The notes beneath the pieces are model-generated. The model did no database searches, had not been told where the DNA came from, and was given only the letters and a program-made list of their open reading frames with translations. From Cryptomeria japonica (lineage: Eukaryota > Streptophyta > Pinopsida > Cupressales > Cupressaceae), in NCBI RefSeq assembly GCF_030272615.1, contig NC_081411.1:827624897-827688896 (forward strand): DNA of 64,000 nt, read 5' to 3'. The position numbers and the translations under genes were made by a program. Below are positions 49,659 to 60,889 of this stretch, in pieces (positions within the stretch are counted from its first letter, which is position 1; each line of letters opens with the position of its first letter).

Positions 49659-51686
49659 GAACTAGGTCTTGACCAAGATGTGTGAGACTAGATGAAAATG
49701 GAAAGATATGAAAGACCAAGAGTTGGATGGAATGTAAATGAATCTGAAGTGTACTTGCAATGTCCAAAGTGTAAGATCAAGTATGTATATAGTAGAGTAG
49801 GTGTGACTTCCAAAGAGATGATAGTTTCTCTTAATGAGGTAAGTTGACCTTGACTCTAAGTAAGACCAAATGAGACCCAAAGGTGATAGACCTTGATGAG
49901 GGACCACTTAGAAAAATGTTGTTGTATGTAGTGTGTTGACAAAGTAAGATGAGGACAAGCAAGTGACCTTTTGACTCAAGTTTAGACAAATGTGAATGTA
50001 ATGTAAGGTGTAAAGCAATGATGGACTTTGCGAGACCCAAAGACAGGTTGAATTCTAGATGAAAAATTGAAGAGATAGCTTAGGAAGCTCAAGAATTCTA
50101 AAACTGACTGCTCTTGTTTGTTGGACTGTAAATTTTTCCAATTTGTGAAGTTGTTTTGTGACCAAATCTGAATGTTTGACTATTTTTCATGACAAGAGGA
50201 CACAATGTTGATGAGGACTCAATGTTTGCAAGTGCTTAGACTCAAAATGACTCAAATAAAAGTGTGTTGTTTGATGTAAAATTGTTTTGCATACACTTGA
50301 AGACACAAAAGACACAATGTTTTGATGTTTGGTCTTGAATGTTTGAATGTTTAAAATAAGTCAAGCACAATTCTTATGGTTGGCCAGGACAATAGTTGTT
50401 GACTCCACATCGGGTTTCCCCCGAGGCTACGCTATTCAAAGCAGAGACTTAGATGCTTGACCCCACTGGCTCCACCCTCGGCACTCACTTCTCGGGGTAG
50501 CCAAGCATCAATCCCCACGAAAATTCTTCGTGGTGAACTTTGTATGTCTACTAAGAATCGTATGTGTGTGGGCCGCTACTAGAGGTCCGACCTCCTGCCC
50601 CAACAACTAGAAGGATTTTGGCTTCTAAAACAAAAAGGTGCTAGTAAGGGCATCCGCTCATGTGGCCATACATGCAACACTTTCAGCTCTGTAAATACAG
50701 AAGGCTCCCAACCAGTAGGGGTTACGCCCTACAAATGATCAAATAAATTTGATCAAATGGGTTTATGGGGAGACATGGTGTCAGTATGAACTAATCAGCA
50801 CACGTTATCCATAGTTTTCACCATGAATACAGTTGTTTATAGTGGTTCGAAAGAGGTGGGTTTTCCTCGCTACCACTTGGGTCATTCTCTCCTCACTAGT
50901 AGTCCTAATGACCACACGGGGAGACAGGCCCACTAAAGATTAAACAAAAAGAGCCTATTGCTCAAGACACAAAAGACACTAGTTCAATTTTAGTGCACCA
51001 ATTGAAGTGTTTGATAATCTATGAAAATAAGGCACACAATAAAAATAAAAAACCCTTGCCAAGGTCCTGCAATAAAGATCTATTAGTAGTTTGGATTGTT
51101 TCAAATGATCACCCCTTCCTCCAAGCACACAAGTTAGGTAAATTTTAGATCCAAAAGACTTTGTGAAATAGGAGCCTTCAACAAAATGATTTTGCTTTCA
51201 AGACAAGTTGCACCACTTTTGTTAGCTAGATCTAAAAATGTTAGTTCAATATAAACCAAATCGAAAAACCCAAATGACGAAAAACCAAATCAAAGAAACC
51301 CAAAATGTAACAATTTCACACAAACGCGGTTATCAGAGACACAAATGCTTTATAACTTCATAGACGCTCTTAGATCTGACATAGACGTGATTCCAGAACA
51401 CAGACGCTACTTCTAGACACAGACGTGCCTGAAGACTTCACAGACGCTACTAGGGAACATAGACGCGTTTCCTAGAATTTGCAAAAAAAAAATACTATCG
51501 AGGGTGCAGATGCAATTCTAGATGTCATAGACGCGGCAGAAAACCAAAAGCGCGATCTGAAAGTACGTAGATGCGAACATATCAAAAGTTTGTCGAAAAT
51601 GTCAGATCTGCAACTTCAAAATACAAAATTTGCAACAAAAGATGTTAAATGCAAAAGGGACAAGAGTCCCACCGGGTGTGCCAAAA
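49659..51686 (-). other. Long gypsy leader with primer site and structured part
   Basis: About 2 kb between the 5' LTR and gag. Directly inside the LTR the minus strand reads TTTTGGCACACCCGGTGGGAC (about 51667-51686), which resembles the primer-binding region of Tat-type elements. The part 50395-50950 is markedly richer in G+C than the rest and has small inverted repeats ('cgggtttcccccg' at 50411; 'gatcaaataaatttgatc' at 50737-50754). Short sequences of this kind may serve RNA packaging; that is inference. Confidence 0.55.
51359..51537. repeat. Array of AGACG motifs phased at about 20 bp
   Basis: '(c/at)agacg(c/t)' occurs with 'agacg' at 51362, 51383, 51402, 51421, 51442 and 51461, spacings 21, 19, 19, 21, 19. 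Further copies occur at about 51508 (agatg) and 51529. The bases between motifs differ, so this is not a simple recent tandem repeat. It lies 150-330 bp inside the 5' LTR. Confidence 0.8.
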
Positions 51687-52398
51687 TGTATATGATGAAA
51701 ATGAATAACAACAATGTTGAAAGAATAAATAGATTCAACCACAAAAACCCTAGCCTAACAACAACAAAGATCCACCATAACATATGAAGATTACCTAAGA
51801 CAATGCAAATCAAATGAAATCACAAAGATTATACCATCACATGTCCAGTAGGGTTTGAATCTCCATTCTTCCTATCTCCATTGATCTTGCTTGATATATT
51901 TTCTCTCATATTTTATGTGTACACAAGAGCTCAACAAAGAATGGAAATGTGGTTGCAAGTAGGATTGCATATGAAAGGGCAAAGGCGTAGTGTAGTCAAT
52001 TGATCAAGTAAACAGTTAGGGTTGATAATGAAGGAAACATCTCCTTATATAGAAGACACTATATGAAATGGAGGGATAAGATTGAGAGGTGTAAAAGATA
52101 AATGGTCGGCTATGATTAGAGGGTAGGTAGAGGAAATAAGAAAATAATGAAAGGGTAGGTAGTGTAGGAATTAAGAGATGAATGACATGTATTTATAAAT
52201 AAAAGTATTTATTTAATTTAGGAAAAGAGTAATTTAAATAAATAAATGTATTTATTTAAATGAGAAAAAAGGCTAGAAGAGGATAAATGAATTAATTAAA
52301 TAAATAAAGATTTATTCAATTAATAAAGAATTAGGCTAAAGTAATTAAATAAATAAAAATATTTATTTAATTAGACATGACAATTTTAGGTGTCTACA
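51687..52398 (-). mobile_element. 5' LTR of gypsy element (712 bp)
   Basis: On the minus strand it starts TGTAGACACCTAAAA and ends TCATATACA. A TATA box 'ctatataagg' lies at about 52043-52052. The half near the outer end is made of short 'aaataaat'-rich runs. Confidence 0.9.
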
Positions 52399-52403
52399 CA
52401 AAG
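52399..52403. repeat. TSD CAAAG, right of gypsy element
   Basis: Exact match to 42136-42140. Confidence 0.95.
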
Positions 52404-52470
52404 AATCCGGTGTCTCAGATCTAATTTTTGAAGGCGACCGGTCATTAACACACAAATACTTAATGATTTC

Positions 52471-53982
52471 CTATTCAACTGCTTCCTTTTCATCATCATT
52501 GAAATCATCAAAACAATCAATTAAATCATTTAGCACTTTTCTCCTAATGTTCTTTATAGTTCTTTGACAATATGTCAAAGGTTTGTAAGAAGAAATGTCA
52601 ATATTTACCGGTGCAGATGATGTCGGTTCATTCTTTGTCTTTTTCTTTGTTTGCCTAGTCTTCTTCTTAGGCGGTTCTTCTGACACAGTTTCTTCTGAGT
52701 CAGGTGTATTTCTTTTTGTCTTCCACTTCCTCTCGAAGACTTTTGTAGCTGCCGCTTCTGGTTTCTTCTTAATTGGTGACCGCTTGGTCACTTTGGGACT
52801 AGCTGCAGTAACTAGTGTTGATGCTGAAGGCATTGCCTTTCCTTTCTCTTCAGAGGGTTCTACAACTGGTGCAACCCTTTCCAAATAGGTGTCGGTTCTC
52901 TTTGCCTTAGGATCAAGGGGTGAGGCAATTACGGTAGAAGCATACCCGTCTAGCATATCATTCATTACCTCATAGCCCATAGGCTCTACTTCTTCTTGCC
53001 TAGGCTCAACGGCCTCCATTAAGCATTCATCCACTTTGATGGTGAAGCAGATGTCTTCCTCATACTTTTTACCTAAATCACTAGATATTCTTATCCTTTG
53101 GCTCATCTTGCATCTGAACTCATCAAAGTATTTGTTCAGTGCTTCCGGATAGCCAGTTCCAACTGCTTGTAGGCTCTCCTTGATTTGTTTTGTTACCGAT
53201 TGGTCGATAGACCACTGAATATCACCTACTCCTAGAAAGTAGCCTTGAAAGTAAAAGAACAACCCAACCAGTAGTTGTCCAAACTTGAATCTTAGTGCAT
53301 TGTCCTGTTTGATTGACTGAAGATTCAACATAAGTTGCCTTTGCATACAAGTGCACAGATCAAACGATGCATCCTTCTTGATCATCCTGTAAGCGGCATT
53401 TACCACTGCAGCAGAGACAGAAATAATTCTGCTAGCAGAGAATGTCTGGTAACCTATCACCATGCAGGCATACTTGGCCAGATCATCCTTGATTGAGTTG
53501 ATGGTCATGCCACGTGAGTCGCTCACTGAACTGGTAAGCTTGGACATTTCAGTCTTGCTGACCTTCCTTAGGGCTGGCACTTCCCCTGTATTGTAGAAAT
53601 TGGTGACGGCATGAATCGCTTCTAGTGTGATATCATGCATCCACTCTAGGTACATCTTGTCACCATGTACCCTGCTTAGAATAATGCGAATGTGATCATC
53701 CAAAAATTCTTCAAGAAAGTAAACCACATTTTGGAGTTTCTTCTTTTCCAAAATGCGGAATTCTGGTTTAATCTTCTTATCCTTTCCACAGAATAATCTC
53801 AGCTAGGAATGGATCACAAGAGACCTTAGGTCTTCGATTTTGTAGTCTATGTAATCAGAAATCCCTTCTTCTACTATAACACCAGTTGGTACTTAAGATA
53901 GGGCATTATATTTTTACTTTCATTGTATGAAGTCCATAGAATCAACAGTTGCACTAGAACTATCATGAGATGCGGAAACCAT
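52471..53982 (-). pseudogene. Extra ORF of Sirevirus-like element, N-terminal half
   Basis: A frame starting MVSASHDSSSATVDSMDF at 53982 has four stops in its first 75 codons, then stays open for 426 codons (53751-52471). The middle is helical and rich in hydrophobic residues ('LRFKFGQLLVGLFFYFQGYF'). The C-terminus is Lys/Pro/Ser-rich with likely nuclear-localisation-type clusters ('KKKTRQTKKKTK'). The frame originally continued through the site of the gypsy insertion into 42135-40752, giving a protein near 950 residues. I recognise no enzyme motif. It sits downstream of gag and upstream of the 3' LTR, where Sireviruses carry env-like genes; this match is by position only. Confidence 0.5.
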
Positions 53983-54424
53983 GATAAACAAAGAATTATG
54001 AGAAATACCTTCACAAATTGAAATTTAGGGCTTCACAATTTGAACTTCGCTTCACACTCCTTCAGTTGCAGAGATACCACTTTGCGTTCTTCACTCCTTC
54101 AATAGATGATAGCTTCAAATTCTTCTCCAGATTTTTGACAAACTTTTTGATTCGCAATATAAATTGCTTTCCTTCACTCTGCACTTGAAAAAATTCTTCG
54201 CTCAAAAAATGATAAGTGAGAAATGATTTCAAAATCCTTTTAAACAGGTTCTCCACCTACCATAATAAATGCTCCAATATTAGGGTGTAAACCCTAATTT
54301 GCCTTTTACCATTTTCGGTCTTCTACCGACTGACAGGTATCTCATACAGGTTAAGGTCTTTTACCGGTGTAAACTGGGGGTTTGAAGTATTTCATCATTT
54401 TCTCCCCCTAATCTTTTATGATTC
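53983..54424 (-). other. Spacer between gag and extra ORF; pol missing
   Basis: Only about 440 bp lie between the gag stop and the extra ORF start. It holds a polypurine-like tract on the minus strand (AGGGGGAG, about 54404-54412). No pol motif is present. Confidence 0.6.
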
Positions 54425-55702
54425 TTAGTTTGTCGGTTCCGTGATTTCCACACTAGGTGTAGAAACTGGTTCTTCTTGCAACACCGTTGGTTTCTTTTTC
54501 CAGGTTTTGTTCATATCTGCTTGAACAATTTCAATATCAATCTTTCCTTCCGGAGTGACCGGTATGTCATCCGATATGTTCTTTCTTGTTCTACAGAATT
54601 TGGCAATGTGACCCGATTTGTTGCAGTGATAGCAGACCATTCTAGGTGCTCTCCAAGGTCCATTATTCATGTTACCGTTCTTCCTCCTACATGTTGTAGC
54701 AGTGTGACCATGACAATGACAGATCAAGCAGTTTTCTCTCCATCCGGTTGTCGCTTGATAGCCACCGCTTCCTGACTGATGATTAAAGGTGTTAAATCGG
54801 TTGTGATTCCGGTTCACAAAAGGTTCCGGACCAACTCCTTGAGTCCTCTGAGGATATCTTCTAGTTTTGTTCATAACAGACCTGCATTTAGATGCTCTAT
54901 GCCCAAACTTGTTGCATGCATAACAATTACCATTAACCTTATTGGATCTAGGTACATTGTTTATAAAGTAAGGAAAATTATTGTAGGCTTTGCTCCTACA
55001 CACATTGGCAATATGTCCTTCTTTAAGACAGTTAAAGCAAACAGGTTTAAACTTTTGCTTACCTTTATCCTTTGATGTCGGTTGTTTCTTCGATGCTCCA
55101 GCATTTGCACCAGAGGTCTCACCTTCCTCATGACCGAAATAACCAAGTCCATTAATATTCTTGACAGGTTTGGCAGATTCAAGCTTTTGCTCTAGCTTAA
55201 CAATACTCTTGTTGAACTTAGCAAGTATTTCCTTTGACTCAAAGAGTTCTTTGGAAATAGTAGCATTTGTTTCCATCAAGTTTGCATTCTCGGAGATGGT
55301 CATGTTCAGTTCTCCTTGCATGTCTTCCTTTTCTACTTTGCTCGCATGGAGTTGAGTAGTTAGGGCACTGATCTCTTGCTTCATCTTGGAGATTTCATGA
55401 TCTTTGTCTTTTACCAGATCTTCATCTTTCCTCCGGTTCTCAAGCTCTTGGCACATTCAAATAGTCAGTCCTTCCAACTCTTTTCTCAAGTTGCAATTGG
55501 ATTCATTCAGCTTTTCTACTTCTTGAATCAAGGCTTCCATGTCCACTTCATCAGAAGAACTATTTTCAAATAGCTCCATCAGTTTTTCAGCATGTTCTCT
55601 CCTTTTTGCCTGAGAGGCCTTATATTTGACCATAAGATCATCATAGGCTTGCTCAGACTGAGTGAGGCGATGAGTAAGTTCCCTCATAGTGCATTCCCCC
55701 AT
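54425..55702 (-). pseudogene. Gag-like protein, coiled coil and four CCHC knuckles
   Basis: Starts MGECTMREL at 55702, 36 nt after the primer site, and runs 425 codons with one TGA (55457-55459). The N-terminal 190 residues are coiled coil (repeated leucine heptads, 'LVKDKDHEISKMKQEISAL'). They are followed by four CX2CX4HX4C knuckles: CFNCLKEGHIANVC (about 55040-54999), CYACNKFGHRASKC (about 54931-54890), CLICHCHGHTATTC (about 54732-54691) and CYHCNKSGHIAKFC (about 54634-54593). Plant Copia gag usually has one knuckle, Sirevirus gag one or two after a coiled coil, so four is unusual. It would bind element RNA. The typical capsid part before the coiled coil is missing. Confidence 0.75.
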
Positions 55703-55737
55703 ATCTCTTTCCAAGTGGCTAGACTTATAGAAAGGTT

Positions 55738-55750
55738 GGCTCTGATACCA
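55738..55750 (-). promoter_or_regulatory. Primer-binding site, initiator Met tRNA
   Basis: The minus strand reads TGGTATCAGAGCC two bases inside the 5' LTR, the standard Copia-type primer site complementary to the initiator Met tRNA 3' end. Confidence 0.95.
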
Positions 55751-55752
55751 AT

Positions 55753-56918
55753 TGATGAATACTAAGAGGGGGGGGTGAATTAGTATGCCAAAAATTACTG
55801 TACTTAAACACTTTACTAGACTACCAGTAAACCGGTAAAACAGTTTAGCAGACAAACCGATTAGCACACATGCAAGCCAAATAGCAAATAATGCATTCAC
55901 CCACAAAAACACAAACACCATAACATGAGAGATTTTGAGGTGGAAACCCAAATGGGAAAAACCACAGTGAGATGAAACTCACAAGTAACTAGCTGCAAAA
56001 TAGGAACTAGACCGATTAAGGTCAGACCAATTAAGGTCATACAGTGTTCTTTACCAGAACAGATCCTGTTAGGAATCTCAATCTCTATTAGGAGATAAGT
56101 CCGATTAAAGACTACCTTGCTAGAGGATTTTAGATCCACGGATGTGAACCACCTTGTTAGAGGATTTACAAAAGGCTTTTGGGCCTACTCGGTTAAAGGC
56201 TTCAGACTTGTCGAAGATGTGAGTAATCAACAAGTGAGTGATCTAGTAAATAGAACAGATTGCTTGGTTAGATCCTTGATAGCTCATTCCTAATGCATTC
56301 CAGCATTACTTCAGTCTTCAACACATTCACTCTCTACCTCTTCTTGCAGACCTGAACTTTTCTTCTATCTTCACACTCACAAAAACTCTTCAACCACCTT
56401 AAACCCTAGCAACAACATAAAACCCTAGACATGATGTCCTTATAAAGGAATCTGATTTCATGTCGGTCCAATAGGATTACATTACAATTTCCTAGGTTCA
56501 ATGCATCTAGACATATTTTGTAACACAACACAAAAAGCATCGTTAAAGTGTCAGCACTGCCAAACAATCGGTGGAAGGTAACTCATCACAAAATGTCGGT
56601 TGGTAACTCATCATAGAGTATTACCGGTTCATATGAAATACCGGTTGCCAGTTTGACAATAATGAAGACTGGGAAATATGAGTTGTGTACCTTCGTTCCT
56701 TCATACCGCTTGAGATCCTCGAACTGCTTGGGGTCTTCATTCCGCTTCAAATCGGTAAACACTTTCTGCAAAACACCGATAGTCTAAAGACTATAATACA
56801 TCATATCGGTTGGAACAAATACCGATTGAGCTTTAACTCATACATACAAAGAGTGATCTAAAATCAAGTGTGAGTCCATCAATGACAATCACAACATTAA
56901 TCATCAAAAATGCCAACA
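55753..56918 (-). mobile_element. 5' LTR of Sirevirus-like element (1166 bp)
   Basis: Minus-strand TGTTGGCATT to GTATTCATCA, matching 38798-39959. A TATA-like 'ctttataagg' lies at about 56439-56449 and a C-tract box at about 55764-55785. Confidence 0.95.
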
Positions 56919-56923
56919 GAGTT
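56919..56923. repeat. TSD GAGTT, right of Sirevirus-like element
   Basis: Exact match to 38793-38797, next to the LTR end GCCAACA. Confidence 0.95.
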
Positions 56924-59900
56924 CTGACTCTCTGTAATAAGAGCAAGTTGGATGGGCATGTTTTTGGCCTTTCTCATAGCTTTCTTGCTACTAGGTTCAC
57001 TCTAAATAACTTCTCATGGTACTTTTTCAACATATATGCTCCTAATACTAAAAATGGTTGGGCTCTAGTCTGGGAGGAAATCTCTATCTTCATGGCTAAT
57101 AATAAGGAGGCAATGTTCATGTTAGTCGGTGACTTTAACACCCCTCTTTATCCCTCAAAGAAGTTAGGTGATCTAACTGATTACAATGATAGCATGCTTG
57201 ACTTTTCTGACTTCATTATAAAAAATGAGCTATTAGATCTAGACCTTCAAGGGAATCCTTTCACCTAGTCTAACGACAGAAAAGGCTCTAATCTGATTCA
57301 GGTCAGGTTGGATAGGTTTTTGATCTCTAGTAAGTGGGACCTTGGCAACAATTCCTCACTCTTGAATATCCCTCGCACTATCTTTGACCATTCCCCGATC
57401 CTCCTTTCTTGGGTTGATAGGCCGATCTTGGGCCCCATACCCTTTGTATGAGATTATGTGGCACTCTCACTTGGATTTCAAACAATGCATAAAAAATTGG
57501 TGGAACTCCCCTATTCAAGGTTCTACTATGTTTAGAATCTCTAAAAAGCTGGAGATAATCAAAAGGGAGGTCAAAGCCTGGAATAAATCCTCCTTTGGTG
57601 ATATCTTTAAGAGAAAGAAGGAGGTTGAAACCAAATTGGACCACATCTAGAGAACCATTGCGGAGGGGATCACCTCAATGGATATCCACAAAGATGAGGA
57701 ATGTTGGAGACAAAAATGGAAAGAAATCATGAGCCTTGAAGAGATCTATTGGAAGCAAAGATCCAGAATCTAGTGATTAACTAAGGGGGATAGGAACACC
57801 TCCTTCTTTCACAGGTCTGCTTCAAAGCACAAAAGGAGAAATACTATCCATTCCATATTCAATGACAAAAATGAAGAATTGGTGGGGAATAACGAGATTG
57901 GGTAATGGGCTTCTCTTTTCTTTACTAATTCTTGCACTAATCTGAGGTTAGTGATAAGCTTCTCAATCTTATCCCTCAATCCTGAATGATGTTGACAATG
58001 AGCTACTGATGTGCCAAGTGTCTGAAGATGAAGTTAAAGAGACGATTTTTGCGATGACTGCCTTTAAGGCCCTAGGCCTCAATGGCTTCCCTCTAGCTTT
58101 CTTTCAGGAGTTTTGGGAAATTGTGAAGTTTGACTTAATCAAAGCTACCAAGGAATTCATTCGCACTGGGAACCTTCTAAAGAAATTGAATAACACTTTC
58201 ATTGTGTTGGTCCCCAAAGTTCCAGATCCTAAGTTTATAACTGATTATCGCCCTATCAGCCTATGCAATTCAGTTTACAAGATCTTTTCTAAAGTTGTTG
58301 TCAACAGAATCAAACCCCTTCTTGATAGATCTATTAGCCCCTCTCAAAGGGGTTTTGTTCCGGGCAAGCAGATCCTCGATGCGGTCATAACTACCCATGA
58401 GCTCATCCATTTTATGGAGAAGAGTCGCAACCCAGGTATGGCTTTTAAAGTGACATCTCTAAAGCTTATGATAAAGTTAACTGGAATTTCCTATATGTTG
58501 TTCTATCCAAGATGGGATTCTGGGGAAGATTCCTCAATGTTATCAAGGTAGTTGTGGAAAGTGTTCACCACTTGGTGATTGTCAACGAAATCCCTTGGGG
58601 ATTCCTCAAGGCTAGGAAGGGCCTAAGGCAGGGGGGCCCTCTTTCACCTTATGTTTTTATTATGGTGGCAGAAGTTTTGAGCTGGAACATCTCCCACTTA
58701 ATCAGGAATAGAAGAATCTTGAGGGTGAAAGCGGCTTCTACCCTTCCCTTGGTGGTTATGCATCAATTTGTTGATGACACCTTCCTATTTGGCCAGTCGT
58801 CCATTATTGAAGCTAAAGAATGGAAACACTTGTTGGAGGATTACACCTTGGCCTCAGGGAAACTTATCAACTATAATAAGAGCAAAGTTTATTTTTTCAA
58901 CACAGATAGGAATCTCCAAAGTAAACTTATTCAAATTATTGGATGTTGTGTTGCTAATCTTCCCGATTCCTACTTCGGACTTCCCCTCATGATTAAGGAG
59001 GTCACCCCCCAATTATAGGAGTCTATCTTAGAAATAATGCAGAAGAAACTTGCTGGCTCGACTGGAAAAACTCTGAGCAGCGCTGGCAAACCCCAGCTTC
59101 TGTCGGCCTCTCTTCAAGCTGTCGCGGTCTATTTTCTATCGCTTTTTAAGATCTCCATTGCTATGGCTGAGAAACTTGAGAAAATTCAAAGAAGTTTTGT
59201 ACGGACGGGGATGGAGGAAAAGTCTAGACTCAGCCTAGTCAACTGGGAGGTGGTGTGCAAACCTAAGTACATGGGAGGCCTAGGGATCTGAAAAATTTCA
59301 GACCTGAATAAGGCTTTGCTAACTAAAATCAGATGGAATCTAGTGAAGGATAGAGCTTACTAGTGCAAGATTATGCGAGATAAGTATTTCAATCACACCC
59401 CCTCCTCTTCCCTTTTATCTTCTCATGAGATCCCTCCTGCCTCAAAAATATGGAACACTATTATCAAAAATCGGAAGTTGCTTAAGGGAGGTCTAAAATG
59501 GTAGTTGGGAAATGGTGAGAAGATTAGATTCTGGGAGGACAAGTGGATTGGCGATATACCCCTAGCCTCTTCCCACTTTAGTTGCCTCATGGGAACCCTT
59601 AAGGACTCGATTGGTCCTCTAGTGATGAATTACATATCCCCCTATCATTGTTGGTTGAGGCTCATTGATGGTCTAGGAGATAATATTCATTGGGGCCACT
59701 TGGCAGGGGAATTACAATCTCTTCTTGAGGAGGTCAGGATTCCCTGATTCCCTCATGTTAACAAGTTTGTTTGGGCTAAGAATCCCTCTGGGTCTTTTAG
59801 TGTTAAGTCAACCTACAATCTCCTGATCACTCCTACCAATGACTACTACAGCTGGAGGGAAGTGTGGAATTCTCATCTTATCCCTAAAATAAAGTTTTTC

Positions 59901-60861
59901 TGGTGGACGGCTCTACATGGGAAGATCCTAACCATTGATAACCTTAAAATGAGAGGCTTCCTATTAGCCAATCGGTATGTTCTGTGTAATTGTGTTGAGG
60001 AAAGCATAAATCAGCTCTTTATTATTGTCCCTTCGCTTCTATGGTCTGGCACAAAGTCTTACAGAAATTCAACATTGCGTCGACCTTCTTAGAAGACTTT
60101 CAACAATTTATCATCGACTGGAAGTGCCCATCTGCTCACCCTCCAATTAGACAATTTTGGAAACTCATCCCTCCTCATATCTGTTGGAATATCTAGAAGG
60201 AAAGGAACAACTGGATATTTCGAGATACTAATAACTTTGTTGATGTGGTGGTTGGCATAACGAAAAAGCTTCTCAGGAAGAACGCTCTGGTCTGTAAGTG
60301 GAAAAAACCGCAATCTGCCCCATTGGTGATGGATTGTAATTGGGTTAGGACATGGAATCTGCTTGATGACTTCCTCAAATATGACAATTCTAAAAGGATG
60401 GAGAGGCTCAACACTAGATGGTCGGCCCCATCCCCCTCATGGTTTAAACTTAACTTTGATGGTGACTCTTGTAGTGGAGTTGTGGCGGGAGGTGGAATTA
60501 TAAGGGATAGCTTGGGCAACCTGGTTCTGGGCTATGCTGGGAATTTTGGCTCTGCCTCGAGTAACATGGTTGAAGCCTTAACGCTCTTATGGGCGCTTAA
60601 ATTGGCTCTCGATATTAATGCTAAAAGATTGATCATTGAAGGGGATTCTATATTGAGGTGACTAAAGGTGTTTCTGGGATTAGTTGGATGATTAGTAGCA
60701 TTCTCAAGGACATATGGTCTATGATTGTTTGGCTAGAGGATTTTCAAATTCAACATATTTATAGAGAGGTAAATTTGGTGGCTGACTCCCTAGCTACGAC
60801 GAACCTTGAGATGAAAGGTATGAGGTGTTGGAGACACTTGGCATTGCTTTCTCACAGATAG
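56919..60861 (+). pseudogene. LINE 1 ORF2: endonuclease, RT, RNase H
   Basis: Resumes the endonuclease after TSD GAGTT. 'WYFFNIYAPN', 'MLVGDFNTPLY' (about 57121-57153) and 'RLDRFLISSKW' are seen. 'TIFDHSPILL' keeps the terminal DH. After frameshifts near 57450 and 57770 comes the reverse transcriptase: 'FKALGLNGFPLAFF' (58060), 'DYRPISLCNSVYKIFSK' (58242), 'RKGLRQGGPLSPYVF' (58614), and QFVDDTFLFG (about 58763-58792) with both aspartates. 'WNSHLIPKIKFFWWTALHGK' marks the C-terminal zinc-type region. RNase H follows: 'FKLNFDGDS' (60447), 'MVEALTLLWAL', 'LIIEGDS', then after a frameshift 'HIYREVNLVADSLAT'. Catalytic residues remain, but at least four frameshifts and several stops inactivate it. 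Confidence 0.9.
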
Positions 60862-60889
60862 AAATCCCTCATAGGGAGAGATCAAAATT

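Larger units (their letters stand above)
42141..52398 (-). mobile_element. Defective Ty3/gypsy element with antisense PMD gene
   Basis: Bounded by CAAAG TSDs. The 5' LTR is complete (51687-52398) and the 3' LTR is cut to 240 bp. The minus-strand order is 5' LTR, primer site, 2-kb leader, gag-protease (49658-46749), K-rich spacer, integrase C-terminus (45815-45565), 3' region and LTR fragment. Reverse transcriptase, RNase H and the integrase core are missing. A plant-mobile-domain frame lies antisense in the 3' region. Antisense extra genes between pol and the 3' LTR are known in the Tat lineage (for example maize Grande), and the gag-end motif fits that type. Lineage assignment is inference. 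Confidence 0.85.
38798..56918 (-). mobile_element. Sirevirus-like LTR element without pol
   Basis: Two LTRs, 38798-39959 (3') and 55753-56918 (5'), in the same orientation, start TG and end CA and are flanked by GAGTT. The minus-strand order is 5' LTR, Met-tRNA primer site, coiled-coil gag with four CCHC knuckles, an extra ORF, several polypurine tracts, 3' LTR. Without nested insertions it is about 7.5 kb. Protease, integrase, reverse transcriptase and RNase H are absent. Repeated polypurine tracts, coiled-coil gag and an ORF in the env-like position are known Sirevirus traits. It must have moved using a partner's enzymes. It interrupts the LINE 1 endonuclease. Confidence 0.85.
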
